Shown: piece by piece, positions 10,193 to 19,321 of the stretch | How positions within the stretch are numbered: the stretch's first letter is position 1 | Layout: each line of letters starts with the position of its first letter | The notes under the pieces: generated by a model | What the model saw: the letters and a program-made list of their open reading frames with translations, nothing else | What the model was told of the DNA's origin: nothing | Database searches by the model: none | Position numbers and translations under genes: made by a program | NCBI RefSeq assembly: GCF_030623445.1 | Contig: NZ_CP130613.1 | Location: forward strand, 2,356,001 to 2,420,000 | Direction of reading: 5' to 3' | From: Pseudogemmatithrix spongiicola | GTDB taxonomy: Bacteria; Gemmatimonadota; Gemmatimonadetes; Gemmatimonadales; Gemmatimonadaceae | Length of the DNA: 64,000 nucleotides

Positions 10193-13100
10193 ATGCGCTC
10201 CCTCATCGGCTTCGTCCTGAATCAACGCCTCCTCGTGCTCGCGATGACCTTGCTGCTGGTCGGCGTGGGTATCTGGAGCGCGTTGGCGCTCCCGATCGAC
10301 GCGGTACCGGACGTGACCAACGTCCAAGTCCAGATCAATACCAACGCGGCCGCACTGCCGCCGTCGGAGGTGGAGCGTCAGGTGACGCTCCCGGTCGAGC
10401 TCGCGATGTTCGGTCTCCCCGACCTCGAGGAGATTCGATCGATCTCCAAGTTCGGGCTCTCGCAGGTCACGGTCGTGTTCGCCGAGGGCACCGACATCTA
10501 CTTCGCGCGACAGCAGGTGCAGGAGCGACTGCAACTGGCGCGCGAGGAGATCCCACCGGGATACGGCACGCCCGAGATGGGGCCCATCTCGACCGGGCTC
10601 GGCGAGATCTTCCAGTACACCGTCTCGGCGGACTCGGGCACCGGCATCGACGCCACTGAGCTGCGCACGCTGCAGGACTGGGTCGTCGCGCCGCAGTTGC
10701 GCGCCGTGTCCGGCGTGGCGGAGGTGAACGCGTTCGGTGGGTTCGAGAAGCAATATCAGGTGTTGGTGCGGCCGGAGGCGCTCGTGCAGTACGACCTCAC
10801 GCTGCCGCAAGTGCTTGAAGCGATCGCCGCGAACAACCAGAACGCGGGCGGCGGCTACATCACGCGCGGTGCCGAGCAGCTCGTCATCCGCGGCGTGGGT
10901 CAGGTGCAGGACCTCGACCAGATCCGCAACATCGTGGTCGCGAGCCGCGGCGGGACACCGGTACGGGTGGGCGACCTCGCGGAGGTCGTGATCGGGTCGA
11001 CCATCCGGCAGGGCGCGGTCACCAAGGACGGGACCGGAGAGGTCGTCACCGGCATCGTGATGATGCGGATGGGACAGAACTCGCGCACGGTCGTCAACGC
11101 GGTCAAGGAGAAGTTCGAGGTCGCGGCGCGCACGTTGCCGCCCGGCGTTCGCCTTCAACCCTTCTACGATCGAACCGACTTGATCGGTCGCACGATCAAG
11201 ACGGTCGAGAAGAACCTCGTCGAGGGTGCCATCCTCGTCATCGTCGTGCTCTTCGTCCTGCTCGGGAACTTCCGCGCGGCCCTGATCGTCGCGGCGGCCA
11301 TCCCGCTCTCGATGTTCTTCGCCCTCAGCATGATGGTCAAGGTCGGGATCGCCGGGAGCCTGATGAGCCTCGGCGCAATCGACTTCGGGCTCGTCGTCGA
11401 CGGATCGGTCGTGATGGTCGAGAACGCGATGCGTCGACTCGGCCATCGCAAGCCGGGCGACAACTTCCTGCACACGGTGCTCGAATCGTGCGCCGAGGTG
11501 GGCCGCCCGATCCTCTTCGGTATCGGGATCATCATCGTGGTCTACCTGCCGATCCTCACACTGCAAGGCGTCGAAGGGAAGATGTTCCGCCCGATGGCGC
11601 TGACGGTGGTGTTCGCGTTGGTCGGATCGCTATTGCTCACGTTCCTGCTCACGCCGGTGCTGATCTCGATCTTCCTCAAGGGCAAGGTGACCGAGGAGGA
11701 CGTCTGGCTGGTCAAGCGCGCGAAGGCCATCTATCGACCGGCGCTCGAATGGACACTCGCCAACACGCGGCGGGTGCTCATCGGGTCGGGCGCGGCGGTC
11801 GTGCTCGCGCTCGCCGCGGTGCCGTTCCTCGGTTCCGAGTTCATCCCGCGACTGGACGAAGGGTCGTTCGCCCTGCAAGTGCTGCGCCTGCCAAGCATAT
11901 CGCTCGAGGAGTCGGTCCGGCAGACGACGCAGTTGGAGGCGATCCTGCTCGAGGAGTTCCCCGACGAGGTGATCGACGTGGTCGCCAAGACGGGCCGCGC
12001 GGAGATCGCGACCGACCCGATGGGCGTGAACATCAGCGACATCCTCGTGCGGCTCGCGCCGCCGGAACAGTGGACGAAGGCGACCGACAAGGGCGAACTC
12101 GAAGCCGTGATGACCGAGGCGCTCGCGCGGATCCCTGGCTTGGTGGTGAGCTTCAGCCAGCCGATCGAGCTGCGCGTGAACGAACTCATCGCCGGGGTGC
12201 GGAGCGACCTCGCGATCAAGATCTACGGCGATGATCTCGGCCAGCTCAGCACGACCGCGGAGCAGATCGTCGCGGCGGTGGCCGGGCTGCCCGGCGCCAC
12301 CGGGTTCAAGGCGCAGCAACTCGAGGGGCTGCCGCAACTGCAGATCGCGGTCCTTCCGGAGCAGCTCGCGCGCTACGGCATCAACTCCGCCGATGTGATG
12401 CAGGTGGTCGAGGCGCTCGGGGGTGTGCAGGTGTCGCAGGTGCTCGAGGGGCAGCGACGGTTCGCGCTGACCGTGCGCTTCCCTGCGTCGGTGCGCGCGA
12501 ACGCTGCGTCGATCAGTCGCATCCTGGTGAGTGCCCCGAACGGGGAACGCGTGCCCCTCGGGACGCTGGCCAAGGTGGAGGAGGTCGGCGGGCCCGCCGA
12601 GGTGAGTCACGAGAACGGGTCGCGATTGGTGATCGTGGAGGGGAACGTCCGTGGGCGCGACATCGGCAGTTTCGTGGCCGATGTGCGTGCGCTGTTCGAC
12701 AATGGCACGATCACCCTCCCTCCCGGCTACCGGCCCGAGTTCGGCGGTCAGTTCGAGAATCTGGAGCGCGCGAGCAAGCGCCTCTTGCTCGTGGTGCCGA
12801 TCTCGCTTCTGCTGATCTTCCTGCTGCTCTTCGCGACCTTCAACTCCTTGCGACAGGCGGCACTCGTGTTCACCGGCATCCCGTTGGCGACCGTCGGCGG
12901 CGTGCTCGCGCTCTTCGCGCGCGGGATGCCATTCAGCATCTCGGCGGGCGTCGGGTTCATCGCGCTGTTCGGCATCGCAGTGCTGAACGGGGTGGTGATG
13001 GTCTCCTACATCAATGAACTGCGCCAGCACGGCCGTCCGCTCGACGAGGCCGTGCGCGAGGGCGGGATGACCAGGCTGCGTCCCGTGCTCATGACCGCGC

Positions 13101-13276
13101 TGGTCGCGAGTCTCGGCTTCCTGCCCATGGCGCTCTCGAGCAGCGCTGGCGCGGAGGTGCAGCGGCCGCTCGCGACGGTGGTCATCGGCGGACTCATCAC
13201 CGCCACGCTGCTCACGCTGCTCGTGCTGCCCCTCTTGTATCTCCTTTTCGAACGTCGACCGGAGACTGCCCCATGA
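10193..13276 (+). CDS. czcA: Heavy-metal RND efflux pump, CzcA/CusA family
   Basis: A 1027-residue inner-membrane proton antiporter of the HME-RND class. It shows TM1 near residues 11-30, the class signature DFGLVVDGSVVMVEN in the TM4 region, two large periplasmic domains and a second transmembrane block (VGFIALFGIAVLNGVVMVSYINELR). The length matches the family (about 1040). DFG-x-x-VDG with Glu in VEN is typical of divalent-cation exporters (Zn/Co/Cd) as well as Cu/Ag pumps; the substrate is not decided by sequence. The final ATGA overlaps the start of the PII-like gene. Confidence 0.93.
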   Translation: MRSLIGFVLNQRLLVLAMTLLLVGVGIWSALALPIDAVPDVTNVQVQINTNAAALPPSEVERQVTLPVELAMFGLPDLEEIRSISKFGLSQVTVVFAEGTDIYFARQQVQERLQLAREEIPPGYGTPEMGPISTGLGEIFQYTVSADSGTGIDATELRTLQDWVVAPQLRAVSGVAEVNAFGGFEKQYQVLVRPEALVQYDLTLPQVLEAIAANNQNAGGGYITRGAEQLVIRGVGQVQDLDQIRNIVVASRGGTPVRVGDLAEVVIGSTIRQGAVTKDGTGEVVTGIVMMRMGQNSRTVVNAVKEKFEVAARTLPPGVRLQPFYDRTDLIGRTIKTVEKNLVEGAILVIVVLFVLLGNFRAALIVAAAIPLSMFFALSMMVKVGIAGSLMSLGAIDFGLVVDGSVVMVENAMRRLGHRKPGDNFLHTVLESCAEVGRPILFGIGIIIVVYLPILTLQGVEGKMFRPMALTVVFALVGSLLLTFLLTPVLISIFLKGKVTEEDVWLVKRAKAIYRPALEWTLANTRRVLIGSGAAVVLALAAVPFLGSEFIPRLDEGSFALQVLRLPSISLEESVRQTTQLEAILLEEFPDEVIDVVAKTGRAEIATDPMGVNISDILVRLAPPEQWTKATDKGELEAVMTEALARIPGLVVSFSQPIELRVNELIAGVRSDLAIKIYGDDLGQLSTTAEQIVAAVAGLPGATGFKAQQLEGLPQLQIAVLPEQLARYGINSADVMQVVEALGGVQVSQVLEGQRRFALTVRFPASVRANAASISRILVSAPNGERVPLGTLAKVEEVGGPAEVSHENGSRLVIVEGNVRGRDIGSFVADVRALFDNGTITLPPGYRPEFGGQFENLERASKRLLLVVPISLLLIFLLLFATFNSLRQAALVFTGIPLATVGGVLALFARGMPFSISAGVGFIALFGIAVLNGVVMVSYINELRQHGRPLDEAVREGGMTRLRPVLMTALVASLGFLPMALSSSAGAEVQRPLATVVIGGLITATLLTLLVLPLLYLLFERRPETAP

Positions 13277-13608
13277 AGATGGTGATCGCATACATCCAAC
13301 CGTTTATGTCCGATGCGGTGGAGGCAGCGCTGCATCGCATCGGCGAGCTCTCGGGCGCCACGTTCACGGACGTCCGCGGCTTCGGACGCGGCGGTCACGC
13401 CGACGCGCCGGCGTCCGAGGGCGTGCTCGGTACGGTGCCCAAGGTGCGCGTGGAGGTGGTCGTGCCCGCTGCGCTCGAGGACGAGGTGGTGCGCGCGATC
13501 GAGCACGCCGCGCGCACGGGCAATCGCGGCGATGGGAAGGTCGTCGTGGTCGCGGTGTCGCGCGCGCTGCGGATCGCGACGGGCGATGAGGGCGAGACCG
13601 CGGTCTGA
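13273..13608 (+). CDS. PII-like protein linked to metal efflux
   Basis: A 111-residue protein of the PII/GlnB-like alpha-beta fold (MKMVIAYIQPFMSDAVEAALHRIGELSGATFTDVRGFGR, then VRVEVVVPAALEDEVVRAI, GNRGDGKVVVVAV). The T-loop is short and lacks the uridylylated Tyr context of GlnB. PII-like genes placed directly after czcA are recurrent in HME-RND operons and are thought to bind nucleotide or metal and tune the pump. Its start overlaps the czcA stop, so the two are translated together. Confidence 0.85.
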   Translation: MKMVIAYIQPFMSDAVEAALHRIGELSGATFTDVRGFGRGGHADAPASEGVLGTVPKVRVEVVVPAALEDEVVRAIEHAARTGNRGDGKVVVVAVSRALRIATGDEGETAV

Positions 13609-13682
13609 AGGAGCTGAACCACCCGGCGACACGCTCGAGCACCCTCGCGCCGGGTCAACCTGTTGGATACTCCGGAGTCACG

Positions 13683-16172
13683 ATGCGACGTGCTGCGCGG
13701 CTCGACCTGCCCCTGCTGCTCCCCGAAGTGAAGGACCTCCGCGACGCGTGCGTGGCGCGACTCATGCGATTGCTTGAACGCCAAGAGGGCGTCGAGAGCG
13801 TGCACGTGGTCGAGGCGAGTGCGGAGCCGGACGGTGAGCCGCCGCACGCGGACGGCGCGACCCGGACGGCGCCGTCAGGGCCGCAGCTCTGCCTGCACTA
13901 CGATCCCGACCGACTCACGCTGACCCAAGTTGAAGCGTTTGCCCACGCGGCCGGTGCGGGGGTGACCGATCGATTCGCGCATATGGTCATCCCGTTCCGT
14001 GCGGTCGGCGCGGAGGATGAGGGGCGACGCATCGAGGACGCGCTCCGTGAACTTCGCGGCGTGAGCGCGGCCGTCGTCAACTTCGCTGGCCAGGTCGTGC
14101 GCGTGGAGTTCGACCGCCGACGCGTCGATCGGGCGCTGATCGAGGCGCGACTGCGCGAGGTCGGCGCAGTGCCGGTCGCGGAGACCGTGGGACAGGAAGG
14201 CGCTCCGGCGTCCGCGGCGGCCGTAGAGGCGGGGGCGAGCGCGGGGGTGACGAGTCCTGCTGCTCCGATGTCGAAGAGTTGGTCTGCCCGCAACCGCACG
14301 CTCGCGTGGAGCATCAGCTCGGGCGCGCTGCTCGTCGTCGGCTGGGCCTTGGGACGATTCACCGAGGCGCCTTCGGCGCTCGCGCTCGCGTCCTTCGCCG
14401 CGGCGTACTTCTTCGGCGCGCGCGACCTCGTGGGCCACTTCATCGCCGACCTGCGTCGGGGGAAGTTCCGCTTCAACATCGACCTGCTCATGGTGGTCGC
14501 GGCGGCCGGAGCGGCTGTGCTCGACGCCTGGCTCGAAGGGGCGTTGCTGCTCTTCCTCTTTAGTCTCGGTCACTCGCTCGAGAAGTACGCGCTCGGCCGA
14601 GCACGCCGCGCCATCGCCGCGTTGGCCGAGCTCGCCCCACAGTCGGCGACGGTGATCCGCGATGGGAAGGAATTGTCGGTGCCCATCAGCGAGGTGGTCC
14701 GCGGCGACCGCGTGGTCATCAAGCCCGCCGAGCGCATCCCGGTGGACGGGGCGGTGCGTGAGGGAAACTCGGCGGTGAATCAGGCGCCGATCACCGGCGA
14801 GAGCGTGCCGGTCGACAAGGCACCGGGCAAGCCGGTGTTCGCCGGAACGGTGAACGGCGAAGGGGCGCTCGTCGTCGAGGTCACCGCCGCGATCGGTGAC
14901 CGGACACTCGACCGCGTCATCAAGCTGGTCTCGGAGGCGCAGACACAGAAGGCGCCGACGCAGCGGTTCACGGACCGCTTCGCGCGGATCTTCGTGCCGA
15001 TCGTACTCGTCGCCGATGTGTTGCTGATCGCCATCCCACCACTGCTCGGCGTCTGGACGCTCGAGGAGTCGTTCTACCGCGCCATGGCGCTGCTCGTCGC
15101 GGCCTCGCCCTGCGCGCTCGCGCTCGGCACACCGGCCGCCGTGCTCTCGGGCATCGCGCAGGCGGCGCGAAAGGGTGTGCTGATCAAGGGTGGAGCGCAC
15201 CTGGAGTCGCTCGGCGCGATCACGGTGCTGGCACTGGACAAGACCGGGACGATCACGGTCGGGGAGCCGTCGGTCACGGACCTGCGGCCGACGACCGGTG
15301 TGAGCACCGACGCCTTGCTCGCGACGGCGGCTGCAGTCGAGCAGCGCTCGCAGCATCCACTCGCGCACGCGATCATCGGTGCGGCCACGAGCGCCGGCGT
15401 CGCGGTGCCGGCAGCTCGTGATCTCGAGTCGGTGACGGGGCGCGGGATCCGTTCGACGATCGCCGGCGTGCGCGTGGAAGTGGGGCGACTGCTGATGTTC
15501 GAGGAGCGTGGCGCGGCGGTGCCGGCGGCGGTGCGCACCGAGGTCGAGGAGTTGGAGAGGGCGGGGCGCAGCACCGTGGCGGTGCTTCGCGGTGACGAGT
15601 GGCTCGGCGTGATCGGCATCGCCGACGAGCCGCGTGCCGATGTACGGCAGACGCTCGACCGGTTGCGTGCGACGGGGATCCGTCGGATCGTGATGCTCAC
15701 GGGCGACAACGCCGGCGTGGGCAACGCGGTGGGGATGGAGGTGGGCGTGGACGATGTGCGCGCGGGGCTCCTCCCCGAGGACAAGGTCGCGGCGATCAAG
15801 GAACTCGAACGCGAGGGGCGCGTGGCGATGGTCGGCGACGGCGTCAATGATGCCCCGGCGCTCGCGCATGCGACAGTCGGAATCGCAATGGGCGGCGCGG
15901 GGACCGCGGCGGCGCTCGAGACGGCGGACGTGGCGCTCATGGGCGACGATCTCGGCCGTTTGCCGTTCGCGATCGGACTCAGTCGACAGGCGCGTGCGAT
16001 CATCCGGCAGAACCTGATCGTGTCGCTCGCCGTGATCGCGTTGTTGATCGTGGCCACGACGACCGGAGTGATCGGGATCGGTCCGGCGGTCGTGGTGCAT
16101 GAGGGGAGCACTCTAGTGGTGGTTGGAAACGCGCTGCGGCTTCTGGTGTATCGGCACGCCAGTACGGGCTGA
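13683..16172 (+). CDS. Heavy-metal P1B-type ATPase (SPC/HEGST, P1B-4-like)
   Basis: 829 residues. Two HMA-like N-terminal domains (about 1-80 and 95-165) lack the usual CxxC. The transmembrane ion site is AASPCALALGTP, giving SPC rather than CPC, and the last helix carries HEGSTLVVVGNALRLL. SPC plus HEG is the signature of subgroup P1B-4 (CoaT/CtpD/CzcP type: Co2+, Zn2+, Cd2+ or Fe2+). Catalytic motifs are intact: TGES, DKTGTIT, SQHPLA, MLTGDNAG and VGDGVNDAPAL. It ends the rightward cluster 74 bp after the PII-like gene and would complete cytoplasmic export upstream of the RND pump. Confidence 0.9.
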   Translation: MRRAARLDLPLLLPEVKDLRDACVARLMRLLERQEGVESVHVVEASAEPDGEPPHADGATRTAPSGPQLCLHYDPDRLTLTQVEAFAHAAGAGVTDRFAHMVIPFRAVGAEDEGRRIEDALRELRGVSAAVVNFAGQVVRVEFDRRRVDRALIEARLREVGAVPVAETVGQEGAPASAAAVEAGASAGVTSPAAPMSKSWSARNRTLAWSISSGALLVVGWALGRFTEAPSALALASFAAAYFFGARDLVGHFIADLRRGKFRFNIDLLMVVAAAGAAVLDAWLEGALLLFLFSLGHSLEKYALGRARRAIAALAELAPQSATVIRDGKELSVPISEVVRGDRVVIKPAERIPVDGAVREGNSAVNQAPITGESVPVDKAPGKPVFAGTVNGEGALVVEVTAAIGDRTLDRVIKLVSEAQTQKAPTQRFTDRFARIFVPIVLVADVLLIAIPPLLGVWTLEESFYRAMALLVAASPCALALGTPAAVLSGIAQAARKGVLIKGGAHLESLGAITVLALDKTGTITVGEPSVTDLRPTTGVSTDALLATAAAVEQRSQHPLAHAIIGAATSAGVAVPAARDLESVTGRGIRSTIAGVRVEVGRLLMFEERGAAVPAAVRTEVEELERAGRSTVAVLRGDEWLGVIGIADEPRADVRQTLDRLRATGIRRIVMLTGDNAGVGNAVGMEVGVDDVRAGLLPEDKVAAIKELEREGRVAMVGDGVNDAPALAHATVGIAMGGAGTAAALETADVALMGDDLGRLPFAIGLSRQARAIIRQNLIVSLAVIALLIVATTTGVIGIGPAVVVHEGSTLVVVGNALRLLVYRHASTG

Positions 16173-16562
16173 GTTCCGTTGTTATGGCGCGCGAGCCTGC
16201 TACACTCTCGGGCGAGTCTCTGGCGCAGAGGTGCCGACCCGTGCGCGGTGCAGCGCGCATAGCGCAGGGCGATGATGATGCGTTGGCTCAAAGCGCGCGC
16301 GATCTCGCCCCGAACGCCCCTCGTCCGCCGGTCCGGTGAGTGCTTCCGCACGGTCCGGACACAATCCGCTTTGTCGCTCGCAACAGACACGAATATCTCA
16401 ATGCTTCCGCTGGCACTGGGGGCGCCTGCCATGACATCGTGCGCTCCGTCGCGTCGCTTCGAGTGCACCGACCAGATCTTGATGCGGGTGAATGGAGTTC
16501 TGTCGCCGTGCGACCGACGAAGCAGGTTGGCGAAAGGTTGATGGCTACTCGGTCGCGCCGCG
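16173..16562. other. Gene-poor stretch after the metal cluster
   Basis: 390 bp between the ATPase and attC site 7. A 90-codon frame from ATG 16272 and a longer overlapping one exist but show no family resemblance, no ribosome-binding site and poor composition. I see no promoter or RNA gene that I can defend. Confidence 0.5.
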
Positions 16563-16657
16563 GCATAACGAAGCTTGCTGCTGACGGCCACGCTATTGTA
16601 GCGCCCGCTTCGCGGGCGCATCTTATGGAGTGTCCGCAGCAGAAGCACACGTTATAC
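16563..16657 (+). repeat. attC site 7, short class (95 bp)
   Basis: Left box GCATAAC, right box GTTATAC, palindrome GCGCCCGCTTCGCGGGCGC. Confidence 0.93.
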
Positions 16658-16722
16658 CGAGCCGTGCAAGCGGACAGCTATTGGGCTATCTTGATTCGAC
16701 GCCTCGACACCGGACGAGACCT

Positions 16723-16959
16723 ATGGTGCGCTCCCCCGATACCCTAGAACGCGAACTCCTGCACCTGCCAAAGGCCGACCGTGCGCGGCTGGCACAGGTG
16801 CTGCTCGCGAGCCTCCACGCGGAAGAGGCCGCGGCCTCGCCTGCCGAGGTCGAGGCCGCTTGGGAAGCAGAGATCGCGCGCCGCGTGGACGAGTTGCGCA
16901 GCGGGACCGTGGCCGGCATCCCCGCGGAGCAAGTATTCGCGGAAGTACTCGACCGATAA
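16723..16959 (+). CDS. Antitoxin, addiction-module component family (second copy)
   Basis: Encodes the same 78-residue protein as 3266-3502; the only base difference in the gene is a silent CCG to CCA in Pro. The whole cassette body from just after the preceding attC to the following attC is duplicated, indicating a recent cassette duplication through excision and re-insertion or recombination. It pairs with the toxin 8 bp downstream. Confidence 0.85.
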   Translation: MVRSPDTLERELLHLPKADRARLAQVLLASLHAEEAAASPAEVEAAWEAEIARRVDELRSGTVAGIPAEQVFAEVLDR

Positions 16960-16967
16960 GCCCGGCC

Positions 16968-17288
16968 GTGCTGCGGTCGGTCGTTTTCCATCCCGAAGCC
17001 CGAATCGAGTTCCGCGCCGCGGTCGCTGAGTACGAGGCAGAGCGCGACGGGCTGGGGCGCGCGATGGCCCGAGAGGTGCGCGAGCTGGTCGAGCTCGCGC
17101 GCGCGTTCCCCCAGATGGGATCGCCCTACTCCGTGCCAGGGGTTCGTCGGCTCTTCCCCCGCACGTTCCCGTACGCCCTCGCCTATCTCGTAGTGGACGA
17201 CACCTTGTTCATCGTGGCCGTCGCGCACGGCCGGCGCGAGCCCGACTACTGGCACAAACGGCTCTCGGCACCGACGGGGCCGGTATAA
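16968..17288 (+). CDS. Toxin, RelE/ParE superfamily (second copy)
   Basis: A 106-residue protein identical to that of 3511-3831, again from a GTG start and again with its stop codon inside the next attC. Two identical toxins in one array mean either antitoxin can neutralise both, so loss of a single copy would not be lethal. Confidence 0.85.
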   Translation: MLRSVVFHPEARIEFRAAVAEYEAERDGLGRAMAREVRELVELARAFPQMGSPYSVPGVRRLFPRTFPYALAYLVVDDTLFIVAVAHGRREPDYWHKRLSAPTGPV

Positions 17289-17378
17289 CGACGCTTGCTG
17301 CCGACGGCCACTTTTCGGTAGCGCGGGCTGCGCCCGCGCGTTCTATTGGAGTGTCCGCAGCAGAAGCACACGTTATCC
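17283..17378 (+). repeat. attC site 8, short class (96 bp)
   Basis: Left box GTATAAC, right box GTTATCC. Almost identical to attC site 5; the right end differs (CAGAAGCACACGTTATCC against CAGAAGCTCACGTTAGCC), as expected because that end belongs to the next cassette junction. Confidence 0.93.
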
Positions 17379-17430
17379 GGATGCGGACGCCCACGTGCGC
17401 GGGAGAGTTTTCCCGCGCATTTTCTCGCTC

Positions 17431-17459
17431 TTTCGGCTTTCCTTCGGACCCTGTAGATT
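17431..17459 (+). promoter_or_regulatory. Putative leaderless promoter of the methyltransferase gene
   Basis: -10-like TAGATT (17454-17459) ends 7 nt before the ATG at 17467; a weak -35-like TTTCGG (17431-17436) lies 17 bp upstream. The spacing matches a transcript starting at or next to the start codon. Confidence 0.4.
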
Positions 17460-17466
17460 GGGCCGT

Positions 17467-18453
17467 ATGACTGAGAGACTCACTTCACTCGAAATCTGCG
17501 CTGGGGCCGGTGGCCAAGCGCTGGGCTTAGAGCGCGCGGGGTTTAGTCACGCCGCCGCCGTCGAGCTGGATGCGCACGCGGCGAATACGCTTCGTGCCAA
17601 TCGGCCCGAGTGGCGCGTTATGAACGAGGATGTGCGCAATCTCGAGGGCCGCGAGTTCCGCGGCATTGACCTCTTTGCTGGTGGCGTCCCTTGTCCGCCG
17701 TTTTCCGTCGCTGGCAAACAGCTCGGTCCGGATGACCAACGCGATCTGTTCCCCACCGCTCTGAGGCTAGTTGCTGAGTCTAAGCCAGCAGCGGTGATGC
17801 TAGAGAACGTTCAGGGACTCGCAACAGCGAAGTTCAAGAGTTACCGCGCCTCAATCGCGTTGCAGCTTGAGAAGTTGGGATACCGCGTCGACTGGCAGGT
17901 GTTGAATGCGTGCAACTTTGGAGTACCTCAGCTCCGGCCACGCTTCATTCTAGTTGCACTGAAGCCAAAGGCGTTTCGTAACTTCGCGTGGCCGAGTCCT
18001 GTGTCCTCGCCGCCCACTGTCGGCGGGACGCTTCGTGACCTCATGGCATCGCGCGGGTGGCCAGGCGCATTTGCGTGGGCGCAAGCGGCAAACGGAATTG
18101 GCCCCACGCTTGTCGGAGGATCTAAGTTGCACGGTGGACCCGATCTCGGACCGACTCGTGCACGCGAGGCCTGGAAGTTGTTGAATGTGGACGGGCGCGG
18201 ACTTGCGAATGAAGCTCCCGACGCGGACTTCCCCATCGATGGAATGCCGAAGCTGACCGTGCGCATGACCGCGCGCATCCAGGGATTCCCTGACTCTTGG
18301 AAGTTTGAAGGTCGGAAGACTGCTTCGTATCGTCAGGTGGGCAACGCATTTCCTCCTCCAGTGGCCGCAGCCGTTGGAGCTGCCATCAGAGACGCGCTCG
18401 CGGGCCGCGCCTCGAAGCACCTTCCTGAGCAAATCGCGCTCCACGTCGGATAG
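17467..18453 (+). CDS. DNA (cytosine-5) methyltransferase
   Basis: 328 residues. C5-methyltransferase motifs occur in order: I, SLEICAGAGGQALGLERAGF (S-adenosylmethionine site); IV, GGVPCPPFSVAGKQLG with catalytic Cys in PCPPFS; VI, MLENV; VIII, PQLRPRF; IX and X, LTVRMTARIQGFPDSW and YRQVGNAFPPPVA. It protects host DNA from the partner HNH nuclease encoded 2 bp downstream. ATG 17467 was chosen because the catalytic fold begins there; the upstream extension from 17395 is not conserved in type. The two genes together fill one 1.7-kb cassette. Confidence 0.93.
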   Translation: MTERLTSLEICAGAGGQALGLERAGFSHAAAVELDAHAANTLRANRPEWRVMNEDVRNLEGREFRGIDLFAGGVPCPPFSVAGKQLGPDDQRDLFPTALRLVAESKPAAVMLENVQGLATAKFKSYRASIALQLEKLGYRVDWQVLNACNFGVPQLRPRFILVALKPKAFRNFAWPSPVSSPPTVGGTLRDLMASRGWPGAFAWAQAANGIGPTLVGGSKLHGGPDLGPTRAREAWKLLNVDGRGLANEAPDADFPIDGMPKLTVRMTARIQGFPDSWKFEGRKTASYRQVGNAFPPPVAAAVGAAIRDALAGRASKHLPEQIALHVG

Positions 18454-18455
18454 AT

Positions 18456-19076
18456 ATGCCATCAAAGAAGCGTAAGAAGCCCGCGCCGCGCGGCGGCGCA
18501 CGAGCAAAGCTCCGTGAGTATTTCCTTGCTCATGTCGGCGAGGTGGTCGAGTGGAGAACGCTTCGGAAGGTCGCGGGTGGCATCACGGAGTGGGCCCGAC
18601 GCGTGCGCGAGCTGCGACAGCTTGAAGGGATGAACATCGAGACGGACAAGGACAACAGCGCGCTGAAGCCAGGGCAGTACCGTCTCGTCAACACGAAGCC
18701 GCTTCCGGTGTTCTCGTCCGGAATCTCCAAGGAGACGCGCGCGTTCGTGCTGGATCGCAACGGATTCACCTGTCAAATGTGCGGCGCAGTCGCTGGTGAG
18801 CCGCATCCATCAGACCCTTCGCGCAAGACTCGCCTTCACCTCGGTCACATCATCGACCTAAGTCACGGCGGAACGGACGACGCGCAGAATCTCCGAGCTC
18901 TCTGCTCCGTGTGCAACGAGGGCGCCCAGAACATCACGCTGCCGCGTCCGAAGGCGACTCAGCTTCTGACGCAGATTCGACGCGCAGCGGGAGACGAACA
19001 AGTCGAAGTCTTAAAGTGGCTCGTTCGGAAGTATCCAAAGCAAGCTCAGTCGCTCACCGAGAATTCTGCGGACTGA
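18456..19076 (+). CDS. HNH restriction endonuclease
   Basis: A 206-residue protein. N-terminal basic region; residues about 20-70 may be a winged helix (REYFLAHVGEVVEWRTLRKVAGG, ARRVRELRQLEG), a target-recognition fold seen in several type II enzymes. The C-terminal HNH nuclease has two zinc-binding pairs (CQMCG, CSVCN) around HLGHIIDLSHGGTDDAQNLRAL. Its place 2 bp after the methyltransferase stop makes it the endonuclease of a type II restriction-modification system. The recognition sequence cannot be read from the protein. Confidence 0.88.
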   Translation: MPSKKRKKPAPRGGARAKLREYFLAHVGEVVEWRTLRKVAGGITEWARRVRELRQLEGMNIETDKDNSALKPGQYRLVNTKPLPVFSSGISKETRAFVLDRNGFTCQMCGAVAGEPHPSDPSRKTRLHLGHIIDLSHGGTDDAQNLRALCSVCNEGAQNITLPRPKATQLLTQIRRAAGDEQVEVLKWLVRKYPKQAQSLTENSAD

Positions 19077-19117
19077 CGCAGTCGCTGGTCGCGTCGGCGA
19101 CACTCGACGCGGGCACC

Positions 19118-19212
19118 GGATAACGATGCTTGCTGCTGACGGCCACGGTATGGAAGCGGGCGCTTCGCGCCCGCATTTTATGGAGTGTCCGCAGCAGAAG
19201 CAAACGTTAGGT
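19118..19212 (+). repeat. attC site 9, short class (95 bp)
   Basis: Left box GGATAAC, right box GTTAGGT, palindrome GCGGGCGCTTCGCGCCCGC; carries the GCATTTTATGG segment that the IS1111-like elements recognise. Confidence 0.93.
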
Positions 19213-19321
19213 GGACCATTTAGAAGAGGCGCATGCCCGACCCACGTTCAACAATCCTCGTCAGCTTCCCCCTGAGGTAGACAGTCGGAGTTAGACTTGG
19301 GACGGTGCCTATGGAGGAGCC

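Noticed and set aside
9584-13291. Long minus-strand open frames opposite czcB and czcA (up to 660 residues)
   Set aside because: They are mirror frames of GC-rich RND genes, rich in Arg, Asp and His, with no domain resemblance; the + strand genes are certain.
13875-16100. A 741-residue minus-strand frame opposite the first P1B ATPase
   Set aside because: Antisense shadow of a gene with all catalytic motifs intact.
16272-16541. 90-residue frame after the first metal cluster
   Set aside because: No family, no ribosome-binding site, overlaps other frames of equal quality.
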